This document shows positions 17,209 to 25,129 of a DNA stretch of 64,000 nt, one piece after another (positions within the stretch are counted from its first letter, which is position 1; the number at the start of each line of letters is the position of its first letter). The position numbers were made by a program, and so were the translations under genes. Location: the NCBI GenBank assembly GCA_963820315.1, contig CAWFZK010000028.1, forward strand, positions 1-64,000, written 5' to 3'. Origin of the DNA: JACVRW01 sp963820315 (lineage in GTDB: Bacteria > Actinomycetota > Thermoleophilia > Solirubrobacterales > Thermoleophilaceae). The notes beneath the pieces were generated by a model. The model worked only from the letters and a program-made list of their open reading frames with translations. It had not been told where the DNA came from and searched no databases.

Positions 17209-18666
17209 TTGATCGCTACGTGGATCGCTCAGGCGGGAGACATTTTCCCTGAGCAGGTAACGACCAACTCGCTCACGCAGAACATCGTTTATGCGTCGGG
17301 CACGGTGGGGGCGCTCGTGATCTTGGCGGGCCTCCTCCTCGTCGACATGGGCGGCGTCAGGCGCGTCAACGTGTTCGACACCGTCATCCAGAAGCTGATC
17401 GCGTTCTTCATCGGCTTCGTCGTCTACTTCCTGATCGGCTTCGCGATCTGGAACTGGCAGTACTACGTCGCGTTCGACATCCCGGATCCGTACTGGCAGT
17501 CGATCAAGGACTGGTGGCTGGGCGGATCGCTGACGGGCGCTACGGCGCAGACCACCGATCCGGCGGTCGCACCCGGTCTCAACAACCAGCAGATCTTCAT
17601 CTTCTTCCTAGCCAGCTTCGCCGGAATCATCAACGTCCTGATCGGCCTCGCCGTGACCGAGCGGATCAAGGCGTCGGCGTACTTCGCGATCTCGGCCGTC
17701 TGCGCGGTAGTGTCGTCGCTGCTGAGCTGGCTGACCTGGGGCTCCACCGGCCCGCTGACGAACGCCGGCTACCACGACTTCTTCGGGGCCGGATTCGTCT
17801 ACGTCTTCGCCGGCGCCGTTGCCCTGATGCTGGTGCGGAAACTCGGGCAGCGGCCGGGGATGTACAGCCCCCACCGCCTCGTGGGCGAGTACCGCTCCTA
17901 CAACCTCGGCGTCACGACCGTCGGCCTGGTGATGATCATCGGCGGGCTGCCGTTCGTGATCCTGTCGTGCGGGTTCTTCTTCGAGCCCGAGGCGCTGTTC
18001 GTTGGCGTCAACATGTCCGACACGAGCGTCGGCGTCGCCTTCAACAACCTGGGCCTCGCATGGGCCGGCGGAGCGATAACCGGCGCGATCATCGCCTACA
18101 GAACCAAGAAGTACATCTACACGTTGCTCGGGCCATTCGCCGGCTACGTAGCGGGCTCCCCTGCGTTCGACATATACGCGCCATGGGAGATGTTCCTCGT
18201 CTCTGCCGCCGCGCCCCTCGTGGCCTATGCCGTCTACGAGTGGACGCAGCGCCGCGAGATCGACGAGCACAAGCTGATCCCGCTGTTCCTCGGGGTCGCC
18301 TCCTACGGAATCCTGCTCGCGGGCATCCTGAACTGGGGCACGCCGGGAGGTGGCTACTTCGGGGTCACGGAGGGCGACTACGCGTTCCAGAACGCCGAGG
18401 TGAACCTCCTGTGGCAGGCGATCGGCCTCGCGGTCTGCATCGCCGCCGGCCTGCTCACGGGCTGGATCATGGGCACCATCCTCGAGCGGACGACCGGTCT
18501 CGGCGTCTCCGAGGACGTGCAGGTCGCCGGCTACGACCTCACCCAGTGGGAGATCATCCACGACCTGGAGCCGGCGGCGGTCGGGCAGGCCGCCGAGCCG
18601 GGGCTGGCCACCGGGAACGGCGATCCCGACCCGATCGACGTGAGGACGACACCCACGGGGCCCTGA
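17209..18666 (+). CDS. Amt-family transporter Amt2 lacking the pore histidines
   Basis: A 485-residue membrane protein of the Amt family with about 11 helices. Family features remain (NNQQIFIFFLASFAGIINVL, VTERIKASAYF, and a C-terminal YDLTQWE like the usual GLDLTEH). The two pore histidines are absent: the first site reads GAGFVYVFAG (Tyr in place of His) and the second region reads PLFLGVASYGILLAG without His. Transport of ammonium as in AmtB is therefore doubtful; it might move another substrate or act as a sensor. The TTG start is set by GGGGGAGGAG eight bases upstream. Its promoter carries operator B, linking it to the NMG-type regulon. Confidence 0.85.
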   Translation: MIATWIAQAGDIFPEQVTTNSLTQNIVYASGTVGALVILAGLLLVDMGGVRRVNVFDTVIQKLIAFFIGFVVYFLIGFAIWNWQYYVAFDIPDPYWQSIKDWWLGGSLTGATAQTTDPAVAPGLNNQQIFIFFLASFAGIINVLIGLAVTERIKASAYFAISAVCAVVSSLLSWLTWGSTGPLTNAGYHDFFGAGFVYVFAGAVALMLVRKLGQRPGMYSPHRLVGEYRSYNLGVTTVGLVMIIGGLPFVILSCGFFFEPEALFVGVNMSDTSVGVAFNNLGLAWAGGAITGAIIAYRTKKYIYTLLGPFAGYVAGSPAFDIYAPWEMFLVSAAAPLVAYAVYEWTQRREIDEHKLIPLFLGVASYGILLAGILNWGTPGGGYFGVTEGDYAFQNAEVNLLWQAIGLAVCIAAGLLTGWIMGTILERTTGLGVSEDVQVAGYDLTQWEIIHDLEPAAVGQAAEPGLATGNGDPDPIDVRTTPTGP

Positions 18667-18676
18667 GTCCCGTGGG
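18652..18676 (+). terminator. Hairpin at the end of amt2
   Basis: CCCACGGG and CCCGTGGG are separated by nine bases and span the amt2 stop codon. There is no strong T-tract. It lies between convergent genes. Confidence 0.5.
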
Positions 18677-18687
18677 CCGCTAGCGCA

Positions 18688-18704
18688 GGCCTTCCTCGAA
18701 GGCC
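18688..18704 (-). terminator. Hairpin downstream of the flavoprotein gene
   Basis: GGCCTTC-CTC-GAAGGCC lies 20 bases past the stop of the DAO-type gene, in the gap between convergent operons. A short stem, so a weak terminator candidate. Confidence 0.45.
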
Positions 18705-18723
18705 CGGATCGCCGCCTGGCGAC

Positions 18724-19983
18724 CTAGCTCCAGGGATACGGGCTGTTCGACACGGGGTGCAGATCCCCGGTCGCGAAGCGCTCGTAGCGGAACGGATGCA
18801 GCAGCGAGGAGTGCTCGCCCGTCACGACGCGGGCGATCTCCTTGCCCACGGCGATCATCTTGTAGCCGTGGTTCGAGTCCGCGGCCACGAACACGTTCGG
18901 GCGCATGTAGTCGAACACCGGGAAGTTGTCGGCCGTGAACGCGCCCACGCCGCCGGAGCGCACCTGCCGGTACTTCGGCCGCGAGCCCTCGAAGCGCTCC
19001 ATGCAGTGCGAGAGCGCGGCACACCAGAGGTCCGGGAAGCCCTCCTCGACCGTGCCGGTCGGGTACGGGTCCACCTCGAACTCGTGGCCCTTGGGGAGCG
19101 GCGACGCGCCGCCCTGGACGGAGTGCTTGTCCTGCTTGAAGTAGATCCCCCACTGCTCGTCCGTCACGAGCCGGCCCTCGTCGTCGTGCAGCGGCGCGGT
19201 CGAGTCGACGTGCAGGACCGGCGGCAGCGACCCGTCGGCGGTGACGAACACGCTCGGGTCGACGTCGATCTCACCCTCCTGGAGGTACCAGTAGGTCCAC
19301 ATCTCACGCTCGCTGCCGGCGACCTCGAGCCGCCGCGGCAGCCCGAGCTCGGCCCACAGCTCGGCGACCCAAGGGCCGACCGCCACCACGACCTGCTCGG
19401 CGACGATCGGGCCGGCGCTCGTGTCGACGCGCGTGACGGCGCCGGAGTCGTCGAACTCGAAGCCGGTGACGTCGACGCCCTCCTCGATCGTCGCGCCGGC
19501 GGCGCGCGCCTTCGAGGCGAGCCCCAGCATCGAGTCGCGATTGAAGGCGAAGCCGCCCTGGTGCTCGTGCAGGCAGACGCTCAGGCCGGGAGCGCGCCAG
19601 TCCGGAAACAGATCGCGCATGTGTGCGCCGACCTCGGCCTCGCCGGTGATCAGCTCGGACTCGTAGCCGATCCGCTGCTGGCGCTCGAACACGGTCGTGA
19701 GATCGTCCTCCTGGGCGCCGTCGCCGAGCGCGATGTAGCCGGAGCCGTGGTAGGCGAACGTCTCCGGGTCTGACTCCCAGATCTCGACACAGGCCGCCAT
19801 CAGCTCCTGCATGGCGGGCTGGAAGTAGTTGTTGCGGATCACGCCGCAGGCGATCCCGGAGGCGCCGGCCGCAATCGAGTCCTTGTCGACGACGAGCACC
19901 TCCTCGCCCTGCTCGGCGAGATGCCAGGCCGTCGAAAGCCCGTGGACCCCGGCCCCTATGACCAGGTAGGGAACCGAGCGCAT
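18724..19983 (-). CDS. DAO-family FAD-dependent oxidoreductase
   Basis: A 419-residue flavoprotein of the D-amino-acid oxidase/sarcosine oxidase SoxB/DadA superfamily. The FAD-binding GxGxxG is near the start (VIGAGVHGLSTAWHLAEQGE), the GAGASGIACGVIRNNY-like loop follows, and the second dinucleotide motif is near the end (VFVAADSNHGYKMIAVGKEI). Such enzymes oxidise secondary or N-methyl amino acids. It is the last gene of the gmaS-mgs operon, one base after the unknown 146-residue gene. It might oxidise N-methylglutamate or another N-methyl amine in parallel with the heterotetrameric complex at 31-36 kb; the substrate is not determined by sequence. Confidence 0.85.
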   Translation of the reverse strand: MRSVPYLVIGAGVHGLSTAWHLAEQGEEVLVVDKDSIAAGASGIACGVIRNNYFQPAMQELMAACVEIWESDPETFAYHGSGYIALGDGAQEDDLTTVFERQQRIGYESELITGEAEVGAHMRDLFPDWRAPGLSVCLHEHQGGFAFNRDSMLGLASKARAAGATIEEGVDVTGFEFDDSGAVTRVDTSAGPIVAEQVVVAVGPWVAELWAELGLPRRLEVAGSEREMWTYWYLQEGEIDVDPSVFVTADGSLPPVLHVDSTAPLHDDEGRLVTDEQWGIYFKQDKHSVQGGASPLPKGHEFEVDPYPTGTVEEGFPDLWCAALSHCMERFEGSRPKYRQVRSGGVGAFTADNFPVFDYMRPNVFVAADSNHGYKMIAVGKEIARVVTGEHSSLLHPFRYERFATGDLHPVSNSPYPWS

Positions 19984-19984
19984 C

Positions 19985-20425
19985 TCAGTGGAGCGGAGGC
20001 TCCCAGCCCTCGAGCACGGGCGGGCGCCAGTTCTCTCCGACGGTCTTCGATCCCTCCACCCATGGCCCCAGCTCGGGCTGCGGGAACTTGCAGTGGGCCT
20101 CCTTCAGGCGGATGCCGTAGGAGTTGCCCGACTGCAGGTGGGCGATCAGCACCTTGCGGGCGATCTCGTCCCCGCGTCCCTCCGGGATCGGGAAGTAGAT
20201 CTTGAGGAAGGAGTTCGAGTAGCGGTCGAACACCGCCGGCATGCCCTCCTCCTCGAGCAGCGCGATGTCCTCGAGCCAGTTGATGTCCTGGCCCGGCGTG
20301 GCGGCGTCGAGGTCGATGTCCTCGACGAGCGAGATGTCCTCCTGGTACGGGAAGCGCTTCCCCGAGAGGTACTCGGCGTCGATCGAGACGATCTTCTCGG
20401 GCTCGGGCCGCGGCATGTCGCTCAT
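19985..20425 (-). CDS. Unknown 146-residue protein of the gmaS-mgs operon
   Basis: A soluble, acidic protein with no signal or membrane segment. The N-terminal half is rich in Asp and Glu (SLVEDIDLDAATPGQDINWL); the C-terminal half (FLKIYFPIPEGRGDEIARKV, HLQSGNSYGIRLKEAHCKFP) looks like a small compact domain with one Cys. The ATG overlaps the mgsC stop (ATGA) and its own stop is one base from the next start, so it is translationally coupled inside the operon. I do not recognise a family. Position suggests an accessory or small subunit of the N-methylglutamate synthase or of the following flavoprotein. Confidence 0.8.
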   Translation of the reverse strand: MSDMPRPEPEKIVSIDAEYLSGKRFPYQEDISLVEDIDLDAATPGQDINWLEDIALLEEEGMPAVFDRYSNSFLKIYFPIPEGRGDEIARKVLIAHLQSGNSYGIRLKEAHCKFPQPELGPWVEGSKTVGENWRPPVLEGWEPPLH

Positions 20426-21852
20426 CGCGAGATCCGCTCCGGCGCGGGAAGCTCGTCCACCGGGTTCTCGATGTAGCGGTCGAGCATCGTCTTGATCTCC
20501 TCGAGCGCCTTGCTCTCGCTCACGCCCGGGATGTATTCGGTGCCGGCGAGCGGCACGCGCGCCATCGCGGCGGCCTCGGTCGTGAGCGCTGCGAGGTCCT
20601 CGGGCTCGAGGCTGTGGATGTTCGTCTTGCCGCAGGCGCGCGCGAGCATCTGCACCTCGAGCGTCAGCGTGTGCAGGAAGTTGTAGACGCGCGTGGCCGC
20701 CTCCTCGACGTTGAGGCGCTTGCGCAGCTCCGGGTCCTGCGTCGTGATGCCGACCGGGCAGCGGCCCGTGTGGCAGTGGTAGCACTGGCCGGCGGGCACG
20801 CCGATCGTGCCCTCGTAGTCGGTGACGCCCGGGATCTCCTTGTTGCAGTTGAGCGCCATCAGCGACGAGTGCCCGATCGCCACCGCCTTGGCGCCGAGCG
20901 CGATGCACTTCGCGATGTCGCCGCCGTTGCGGATGCCGCCCGCCACGACCAGGTCGATCTCGTCTGCCAGCCCGACGTCCTCGAGCGCGCGGCGCGCCTC
21001 GGGGATCGCAGCCATGAGCGGGATGCCGGTCTCCTCGGAGGCCACGTGCGGGCCCGCTCCGGTGCCGCCCTCGGCGCCGTCGAGGTAGATGATGTCCGGC
21101 CCGCACTTCGCGGCCATGCGCACGTCGTCGTACACGCGCGCGGCGCCCAGCTTCAGCTGGATCGGGATCTCGTAGTTGGTCGCCTCACGCGTCTCCTGCA
21201 CCTTGAGCGAGAGGTCGTCCGGGCCGAGCCAGTCGGGATGCCGGGCCGGCGAGCGCTGGTCGATGCCGGCCGGCAGCGAGCGCATCTCGGCCACCTGCTC
21301 GGTCACCTTCTGGCCCATCAGGTGGCCGCCGAGGCCGACCTTGCAGCCCTGCCCGATGAAGAACTCGACGGCGTCGGCCAGCATCAGGTGATGCGGGTTG
21401 AAGCCGTAGCGGCTCTGGATGATCTGGTAGTACCACTTGGTCGAGAGGTCGCGCTCGGGCGGGATCATCCCGCCCTCTCCCGAGCAGGTGGCCGTGCCGG
21501 CCATCGAGGCGCCCTTGGCCAGCGCCATCTTCGCCTCGATCGAGAGCGCTCCGAAGCTCATGCCCGTGATGTAGACGGGGATGTCGAGCTCGATCGGCTT
21601 CTTCGCGAAGCGCGCGCCGAGCACGGTCTTCGTCACGCACTTCTCGCGGTAGCCCTCGATCACGAAGCGCGTGAGCGTGCCCGGCAGGAAGATCAGCTCG
21701 TCCCAGTGCGGGATCTTCTTGAACATCGAGAAGCCGCGCATCCGGTAGCGGCCGAGCTCGGCCTTCATGTGGATGTCGTCGATGACCTCGGGCGTGAAGA
21801 TCTTCGAGCGCCCGAGGACGGTCCGGCGGGCCGGTGCGTTCTCGTCAGCCAT
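20422..21852 (-). CDS. mgsC: FMN-binding glutamate synthase-like subunit, N-methylglutamate synthase MgsC type
   Basis: A 476-residue protein matching the FMN/iron-sulfur domain of the GltB large subunit. It has GMSFGALSIEAKMALAKGAS, GEGGMIPPE, and the glycine-rich YLDGAEGGTGAGP phosphate-binding region. Cys residues in QCYHCHTGRCPVGI fit the 3Fe-4S cluster of glutamate synthases. In N-methylglutamate synthase this subunit joins methylamine nitrogen to 2-oxoglutarate-derived glutamate using FMN. The start overlaps the mgsB stop (ATGA). It is encoded with the GXGXG and amidotransferase parts as separate genes, the arrangement seen in mgsABC and rhizobial glx clusters and unlike assimilatory gltB. 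An ordinary archaeal-type glutamate synthase is the alternative. Confidence 0.85.
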   Translation of the reverse strand: MADENAPARRTVLGRSKIFTPEVIDDIHMKAELGRYRMRGFSMFKKIPHWDELIFLPGTLTRFVIEGYREKCVTKTVLGARFAKKPIELDIPVYITGMSFGALSIEAKMALAKGASMAGTATCSGEGGMIPPERDLSTKWYYQIIQSRYGFNPHHLMLADAVEFFIGQGCKVGLGGHLMGQKVTEQVAEMRSLPAGIDQRSPARHPDWLGPDDLSLKVQETREATNYEIPIQLKLGAARVYDDVRMAAKCGPDIIYLDGAEGGTGAGPHVASEETGIPLMAAIPEARRALEDVGLADEIDLVVAGGIRNGGDIAKCIALGAKAVAIGHSSLMALNCNKEIPGVTDYEGTIGVPAGQCYHCHTGRCPVGITTQDPELRKRLNVEEAATRVYNFLHTLTLEVQMLARACGKTNIHSLEPEDLAALTTEAAAMARVPLAGTEYIPGVSESKALEEIKTMLDRYIENPVDELPAPERISR

Positions 21853-22649
21853 CAGAGCACCAGCTTTCGCTCGCTCGGCTCGAGCGAGTCGTAGTTGTAG
21901 AGCTTCTTGCCGCACACGAACTTCTGGAACTCGGGCGGGCTGCCCAGGCCGTAGATGCGGAACTTGCGCTCGATCAACTCGGTGTCGGCGTCGGTCCACT
22001 CGCCCTCGACGCAATCGATGCCGAGCGCCTTGACCTTGCCGGCCACGTAGAGCGTGCCGTCGTACATCGAGTCGCCCAGACCGGGGCCGACGTCGCCGCA
22101 GATGATCTGGCGGCCGCGCTGCATCATGAAGCCGGTCATCGAGCCGGCGCTGCCCATGACGATGATCGTGCCGCCCTTCTGATCGATGCCGGTGCGGGCG
22201 CCGACCTGGCCCTTGACCACGAGGTCCCCACCCCTGAGTGCGGCGCCCGCCAGTGATCCGGCATTCGATTCGATCACGACGACGCCCGACATCATGTTCT
22301 CGGCGACGCTCCACCCGACACGTCCGTTGATCTGGACCTCGGGGCCGTCGTTGAGGCCGACGCCGAAGTAGCCGAGCGACCCGTCGAAGGTGATCTTGCA
22401 GCGCGTCAGGATGCAGACGCCGAGCGAGTGGCGCGCCGACGGGTTGAGGATGGTGACCTCCTTGACGCCCTCCTCGTAGACGAGCCGCTTGAGCTCGGCG
22501 TTGATCTTTCGTGTCGTGAGGTCCTTGGCGTCGAACTGCGCGCGCTCGCCGTCGATCTCGGCGACGTTCGGGACGGTCTCGTCGAGCTCGACGAGGCCGC
22601 GCGGGTCGTAGAGGACCTCCGCCTCGCCGTTCTGCGTCACCGCGTCCAA
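21852..22649 (-). CDS. mgsB: GXGXG-domain glutamate synthase-like subunit, MgsB type
   Basis: A 265-residue protein equal to the C-terminal GXGXG (beta-helix) domain of glutamate synthase. The repeats are visible in the middle (SNAGSLAGAALRGGDLVVKG, GAGSMTGFMMQRGRQIICGD-like and GDVGPGLGDSMYDGTLYVAG). In the parent enzyme this domain is structural and guides the ammonia tunnel. It overlaps mgsA by 13 bases and mgsC by one, so the three are translationally coupled. The N-terminal 60 residues carry a family-typical AEIDGERAQFDAKDLTTRKI segment. Confidence 0.85.
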   Translation of the reverse strand: MDAVTQNGEAEVLYDPRGLVELDETVPNVAEIDGERAQFDAKDLTTRKINAELKRLVYEEGVKEVTILNPSARHSLGVCILTRCKITFDGSLGYFGVGLNDGPEVQINGRVGWSVAENMMSGVVVIESNAGSLAGAALRGGDLVVKGQVGARTGIDQKGGTIIVMGSAGSMTGFMMQRGRQIICGDVGPGLGDSMYDGTLYVAGKVKALGIDCVEGEWTDADTELIERKFRIYGLGSPPEFQKFVCGKKLYNYDSLEPSERKLVL

Positions 22650-23575
22650 ACCATCACCTCCCCCTCGTAGGGGTCGTAGGTCTCGATCTCCCGATCGACG
22701 ACCTTGCGGATCGCGATCTCCTCACTGGCGAGGGCCACGATGTCGTCCGACTCATAGAGCACGAGCGGCTTCGCGCCGAGCTCGTCCTTGGCGACGCCGA
22801 GCGCATCCTCGGTCACGCAGATGTACGTGAAGACGCCGTCGAGCTCGTGCAGCGAGCGCTGCATGGAGTCCTCGAGCGAGTCGCCCTGGGCCATCCGCTC
22901 GGCGAGGTAGACGGCGATGATCTCGCTGTCGCACTCGGACTGGAAGCGGTGGCCGGCGCGCTCGAGCCGGCGCTTCCACTGGTGGTAGTTGGTCAGCTGG
23001 CCGTTGTGGACGACGGCCACGTCCGGGAACGGATACGCCCAGTACGGGTGCGCGTTCGCGATGTCGACGTCGGACTCCGTCGCCATGCGCGCGTGCCCGA
23101 TCGCGTGCGTGCCGACGAAGTCGTCGAGGTGGTACTCGCCCGCGACGGTCTTGGCGTCGCCGAGGTCCTTGACGATCTCGAGCGACTTGCCGAGGCTCAG
23201 CACCTCGGTGCCGCGCACGTCCTCGACATAGTCGGCGAGCTGCTTGAGGTCGCCGTCGAAGCCGAACGTGATCGTCATGGCGTGGTCGGTCGCCGGCTTG
23301 ACGTCGGTGATCTGAGCGCCGATCGCCTGGACGCGCGCCTCCACCTCGCTGCGCTGGCGGCGCAGCCGGTCGGCGAAGTCGAAGTCGGCGTGGCCGTTGT
23401 TCGACTCCATCAGCTTGACGTGCATCACGAAGCCGTCGGCCTCGGGCCGGTAGAGCGCGTAGCCGGTCGAGTCCGGGCCGCGGTGCTTCATGGCCTGGAG
23501 CATGGCCGTCATGTCGCGGCCGACCATGCGCTCCCCGCCTCCGTCGCGGTAGATGATTCCGGCGATCCCGCACAT
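22637..23575 (-). CDS. mgsA: Class II glutamine amidotransferase-like subunit, MgsA type
   Basis: A 312-residue Ntn-type amidotransferase. Cys2 after the initiator Met (MCGIAGIIYRDGG) is the nucleophile exposed by Met removal, which also fixes the start at 23575, two bases after the gmaS stop. Further family motifs are KHRGPDSTGYALY, IGHARMATES and VHNGQLTNYHQWKRRL. In N-methylglutamate synthase this subunit cleaves gamma-glutamylmethylamide and passes methylamine to MgsB/C. The same architecture occurs in GlxB of rhizobia. A glutamine-dependent role is the alternative. Confidence 0.87.
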   Translation of the reverse strand: MCGIAGIIYRDGGGERMVGRDMTAMLQAMKHRGPDSTGYALYRPEADGFVMHVKLMESNNGHADFDFADRLRRQRSEVEARVQAIGAQITDVKPATDHAMTITFGFDGDLKQLADYVEDVRGTEVLSLGKSLEIVKDLGDAKTVAGEYHLDDFVGTHAIGHARMATESDVDIANAHPYWAYPFPDVAVVHNGQLTNYHQWKRRLERAGHRFQSECDSEIIAVYLAERMAQGDSLEDSMQRSLHELDGVFTYICVTEDALGVAKDELGAKPLVLYESDDIVALASEEIAIRKVVDREIETYDPYEGEVMVWTR

Positions 23576-23577
23576 GG

Positions 23578-25041
23578 TTAGGGGAGAACCTCCAGGTACT
23601 CGTCGCGCTCCCAGTCGGTCACGGCCGCGAGGTAGCGCTCCCACTCGTCGCGCTTGTAGTGCTCGAAGACCTTGTAGAGGCGGCCCGGCATCGCGCCCTT
23701 GACCACCTCGTCCTTGTCGAGCTCGTCGAGCGCGGCGCCGAGGCTGTCGGGCACGCGCTCGATGTCCTCGCCCTCCTGCAGCAGGTCGTACGTGTTGCCG
23801 GTCTGGGGCGGGCCGGGGTCGCTCTCGTTGCGGATGCCGTCGAGGCCCGCCACGAGCAGCGACGCGACCGTCAGATAGGGGTTGCAGGAGGAGTCGACCC
23901 CGCGGTACTCGAAGCGGCCGCCCGACGCGACGCGCACGGTGCAGGTGCGGTTCTGCCAGCCCCAGTTCTTGTAGACGGGCGCCCAGAAGCCGAAGTCCCA
24001 CATGCGGCAGTAGGAGTTGACGGTCGGGTTCCCGACGCACATGAGCGCGCCGAAGTGGTCGAGCATGCCGCCGAGGAAGTGACGCGCGGTGTCCGACAGC
24101 TCGGCCGGTCCGCTCGGATCGTGGAAGACGTTGTTGCCGTCCCCGTCCATCAGCGTGAAGTGGTGATGATGGCCGTTGGCGGAAACGCCCGTGAACGGCT
24201 TGGGCATGAAGGTCCCGAGGAGGCCGTGCTTGCGGCCCACCGCCGCGACGATCTGGCGGTAGGTCGTGATGTTGTCGGCCGTCTTCACCGGGCGGTCGAA
24301 GCGGAAGTTGAGCTCGAGCTGACCGGGTGCGTCCTCGTGATCGCCATAGCTCATGTCGAGCCCGAGCTTCTGCCCGTAATCGATCACGTCGAGCAGCACC
24401 GGACGCAGCTCCTCGAACTGATGGATGTGGTAGCAGTAGGGCTTGGTCACGCCGTCGGCGGACCCGTCCTCACCGCGCCTCAGCCACATCATCTCCGGCT
24501 CGATGCCGATCAGGAAGCTGTAGCCGAGCTCCTCCTCGAACTCGGCGACGACGCGCTTCAGGTTCTGGCGCGGGTCGGCGTCGAGCAGCTCGCCGGTCTC
24601 GGTGTCGTAGCAGTCGCAGTAGACGCGCGCGACGCGGTCGTCCCACGGCAGCACGGCGAAGGTGTCGAGGTCGGCGATCGCCGCGAGCTCGGATTCCTCC
24701 GGGCCGAAGCCGATGTAGTTGCCGGCGCGGTCCGTGAACAGGTTCGCGGTGGCGCCGTAGACGAGCTGATAGCCCTTCTCGGCGACCTGCGGGAAGAAGT
24801 CGGCCACGACCCCCTTGCCCATCACCCGGCCGGTGACAGAGACCTGCTGGAAGAAGACGTACTTGATGCCCTGGTCCTCGATGCGGCGCTGGATCTCCTC
24901 GATCCGCTCGCGCCGGCCCGGCGCGTTGCGGGCCTCCTCGAGAGTCGCGGGCGGCAGCGTCGTTCGGGGCGTCTCGAGGACCGTGCTGACGGTTCCGCCG
25001 AAGGCCGGGGCGGCCCCGTTGACGGTGACGCTGTCGCTCAT
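23578..25041 (-). CDS. gmaS: Glutamine synthetase-family enzyme, gamma-glutamylmethylamide synthetase (GmaS/GlnT) type
   Basis: A 487-residue GS-fold ligase. The beta-Grasp N-terminal domain is followed by catalytic motifs: GIEPEMMW, GDHEDAPGQLELNF, ANGHHHHFTLMDG, NPTVNSYCRM, RVASGGRFEYRGVDSSCNPY. It lacks the features of GSI-beta housekeeping enzymes (no adenylylation loop seen) and has the context of GmaS: first gene of an operon with MgsA, B and C types. It would couple ATP hydrolysis to glutamate plus methylamine. The promoter 60-90 bases upstream contains operator C. True glutamine synthesis (GlnT) remains possible; substrate tests would decide. Confidence 0.85.
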   Translation of the reverse strand: MSDSVTVNGAAPAFGGTVSTVLETPRTTLPPATLEEARNAPGRRERIEEIQRRIEDQGIKYVFFQQVSVTGRVMGKGVVADFFPQVAEKGYQLVYGATANLFTDRAGNYIGFGPEESELAAIADLDTFAVLPWDDRVARVYCDCYDTETGELLDADPRQNLKRVVAEFEEELGYSFLIGIEPEMMWLRRGEDGSADGVTKPYCYHIHQFEELRPVLLDVIDYGQKLGLDMSYGDHEDAPGQLELNFRFDRPVKTADNITTYRQIVAAVGRKHGLLGTFMPKPFTGVSANGHHHHFTLMDGDGNNVFHDPSGPAELSDTARHFLGGMLDHFGALMCVGNPTVNSYCRMWDFGFWAPVYKNWGWQNRTCTVRVASGGRFEYRGVDSSCNPYLTVASLLVAGLDGIRNESDPGPPQTGNTYDLLQEGEDIERVPDSLGAALDELDKDEVVKGAMPGRLYKVFEHYKRDEWERYLAAVTDWERDEYLEVLP

Positions 25042-25100
25042 GCATCTACCTCCGAGTTAGATCGCGTGGGCCGGAGCCGGCTGCCCGGCGCGCGGCGACT

Positions 25101-25129
25101 ATATCACCGCTTTGAGCAAATTTGTTCAG
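25101..25129 (-). promoter_or_regulatory. gmaS: Promoter with embedded operator (site C) of the gmaS-mgs operon
   Basis: Read leftwards: -35 CTGAAC (25129-25124), a 17-base spacer and -10 TGATAT (25106-25101). The operator, TTGAGCAAATTTGTTCAG on the plus strand at 25112-25129, covers the -35 and most of the spacer. Binding would exclude RNA polymerase, which suggests repression. The site touches the last bases of the upstream LuxR-type gene. Confidence 0.72.

Noticed and set aside
22637..24040. A 467-codon frame covering mgsA and part of gmaS
   Set aside because: Only the part after the MCGIAG start at 23575 is coding in this frame; the rest is a shadow of gmaS. Cys2 must be N-terminal for activity.
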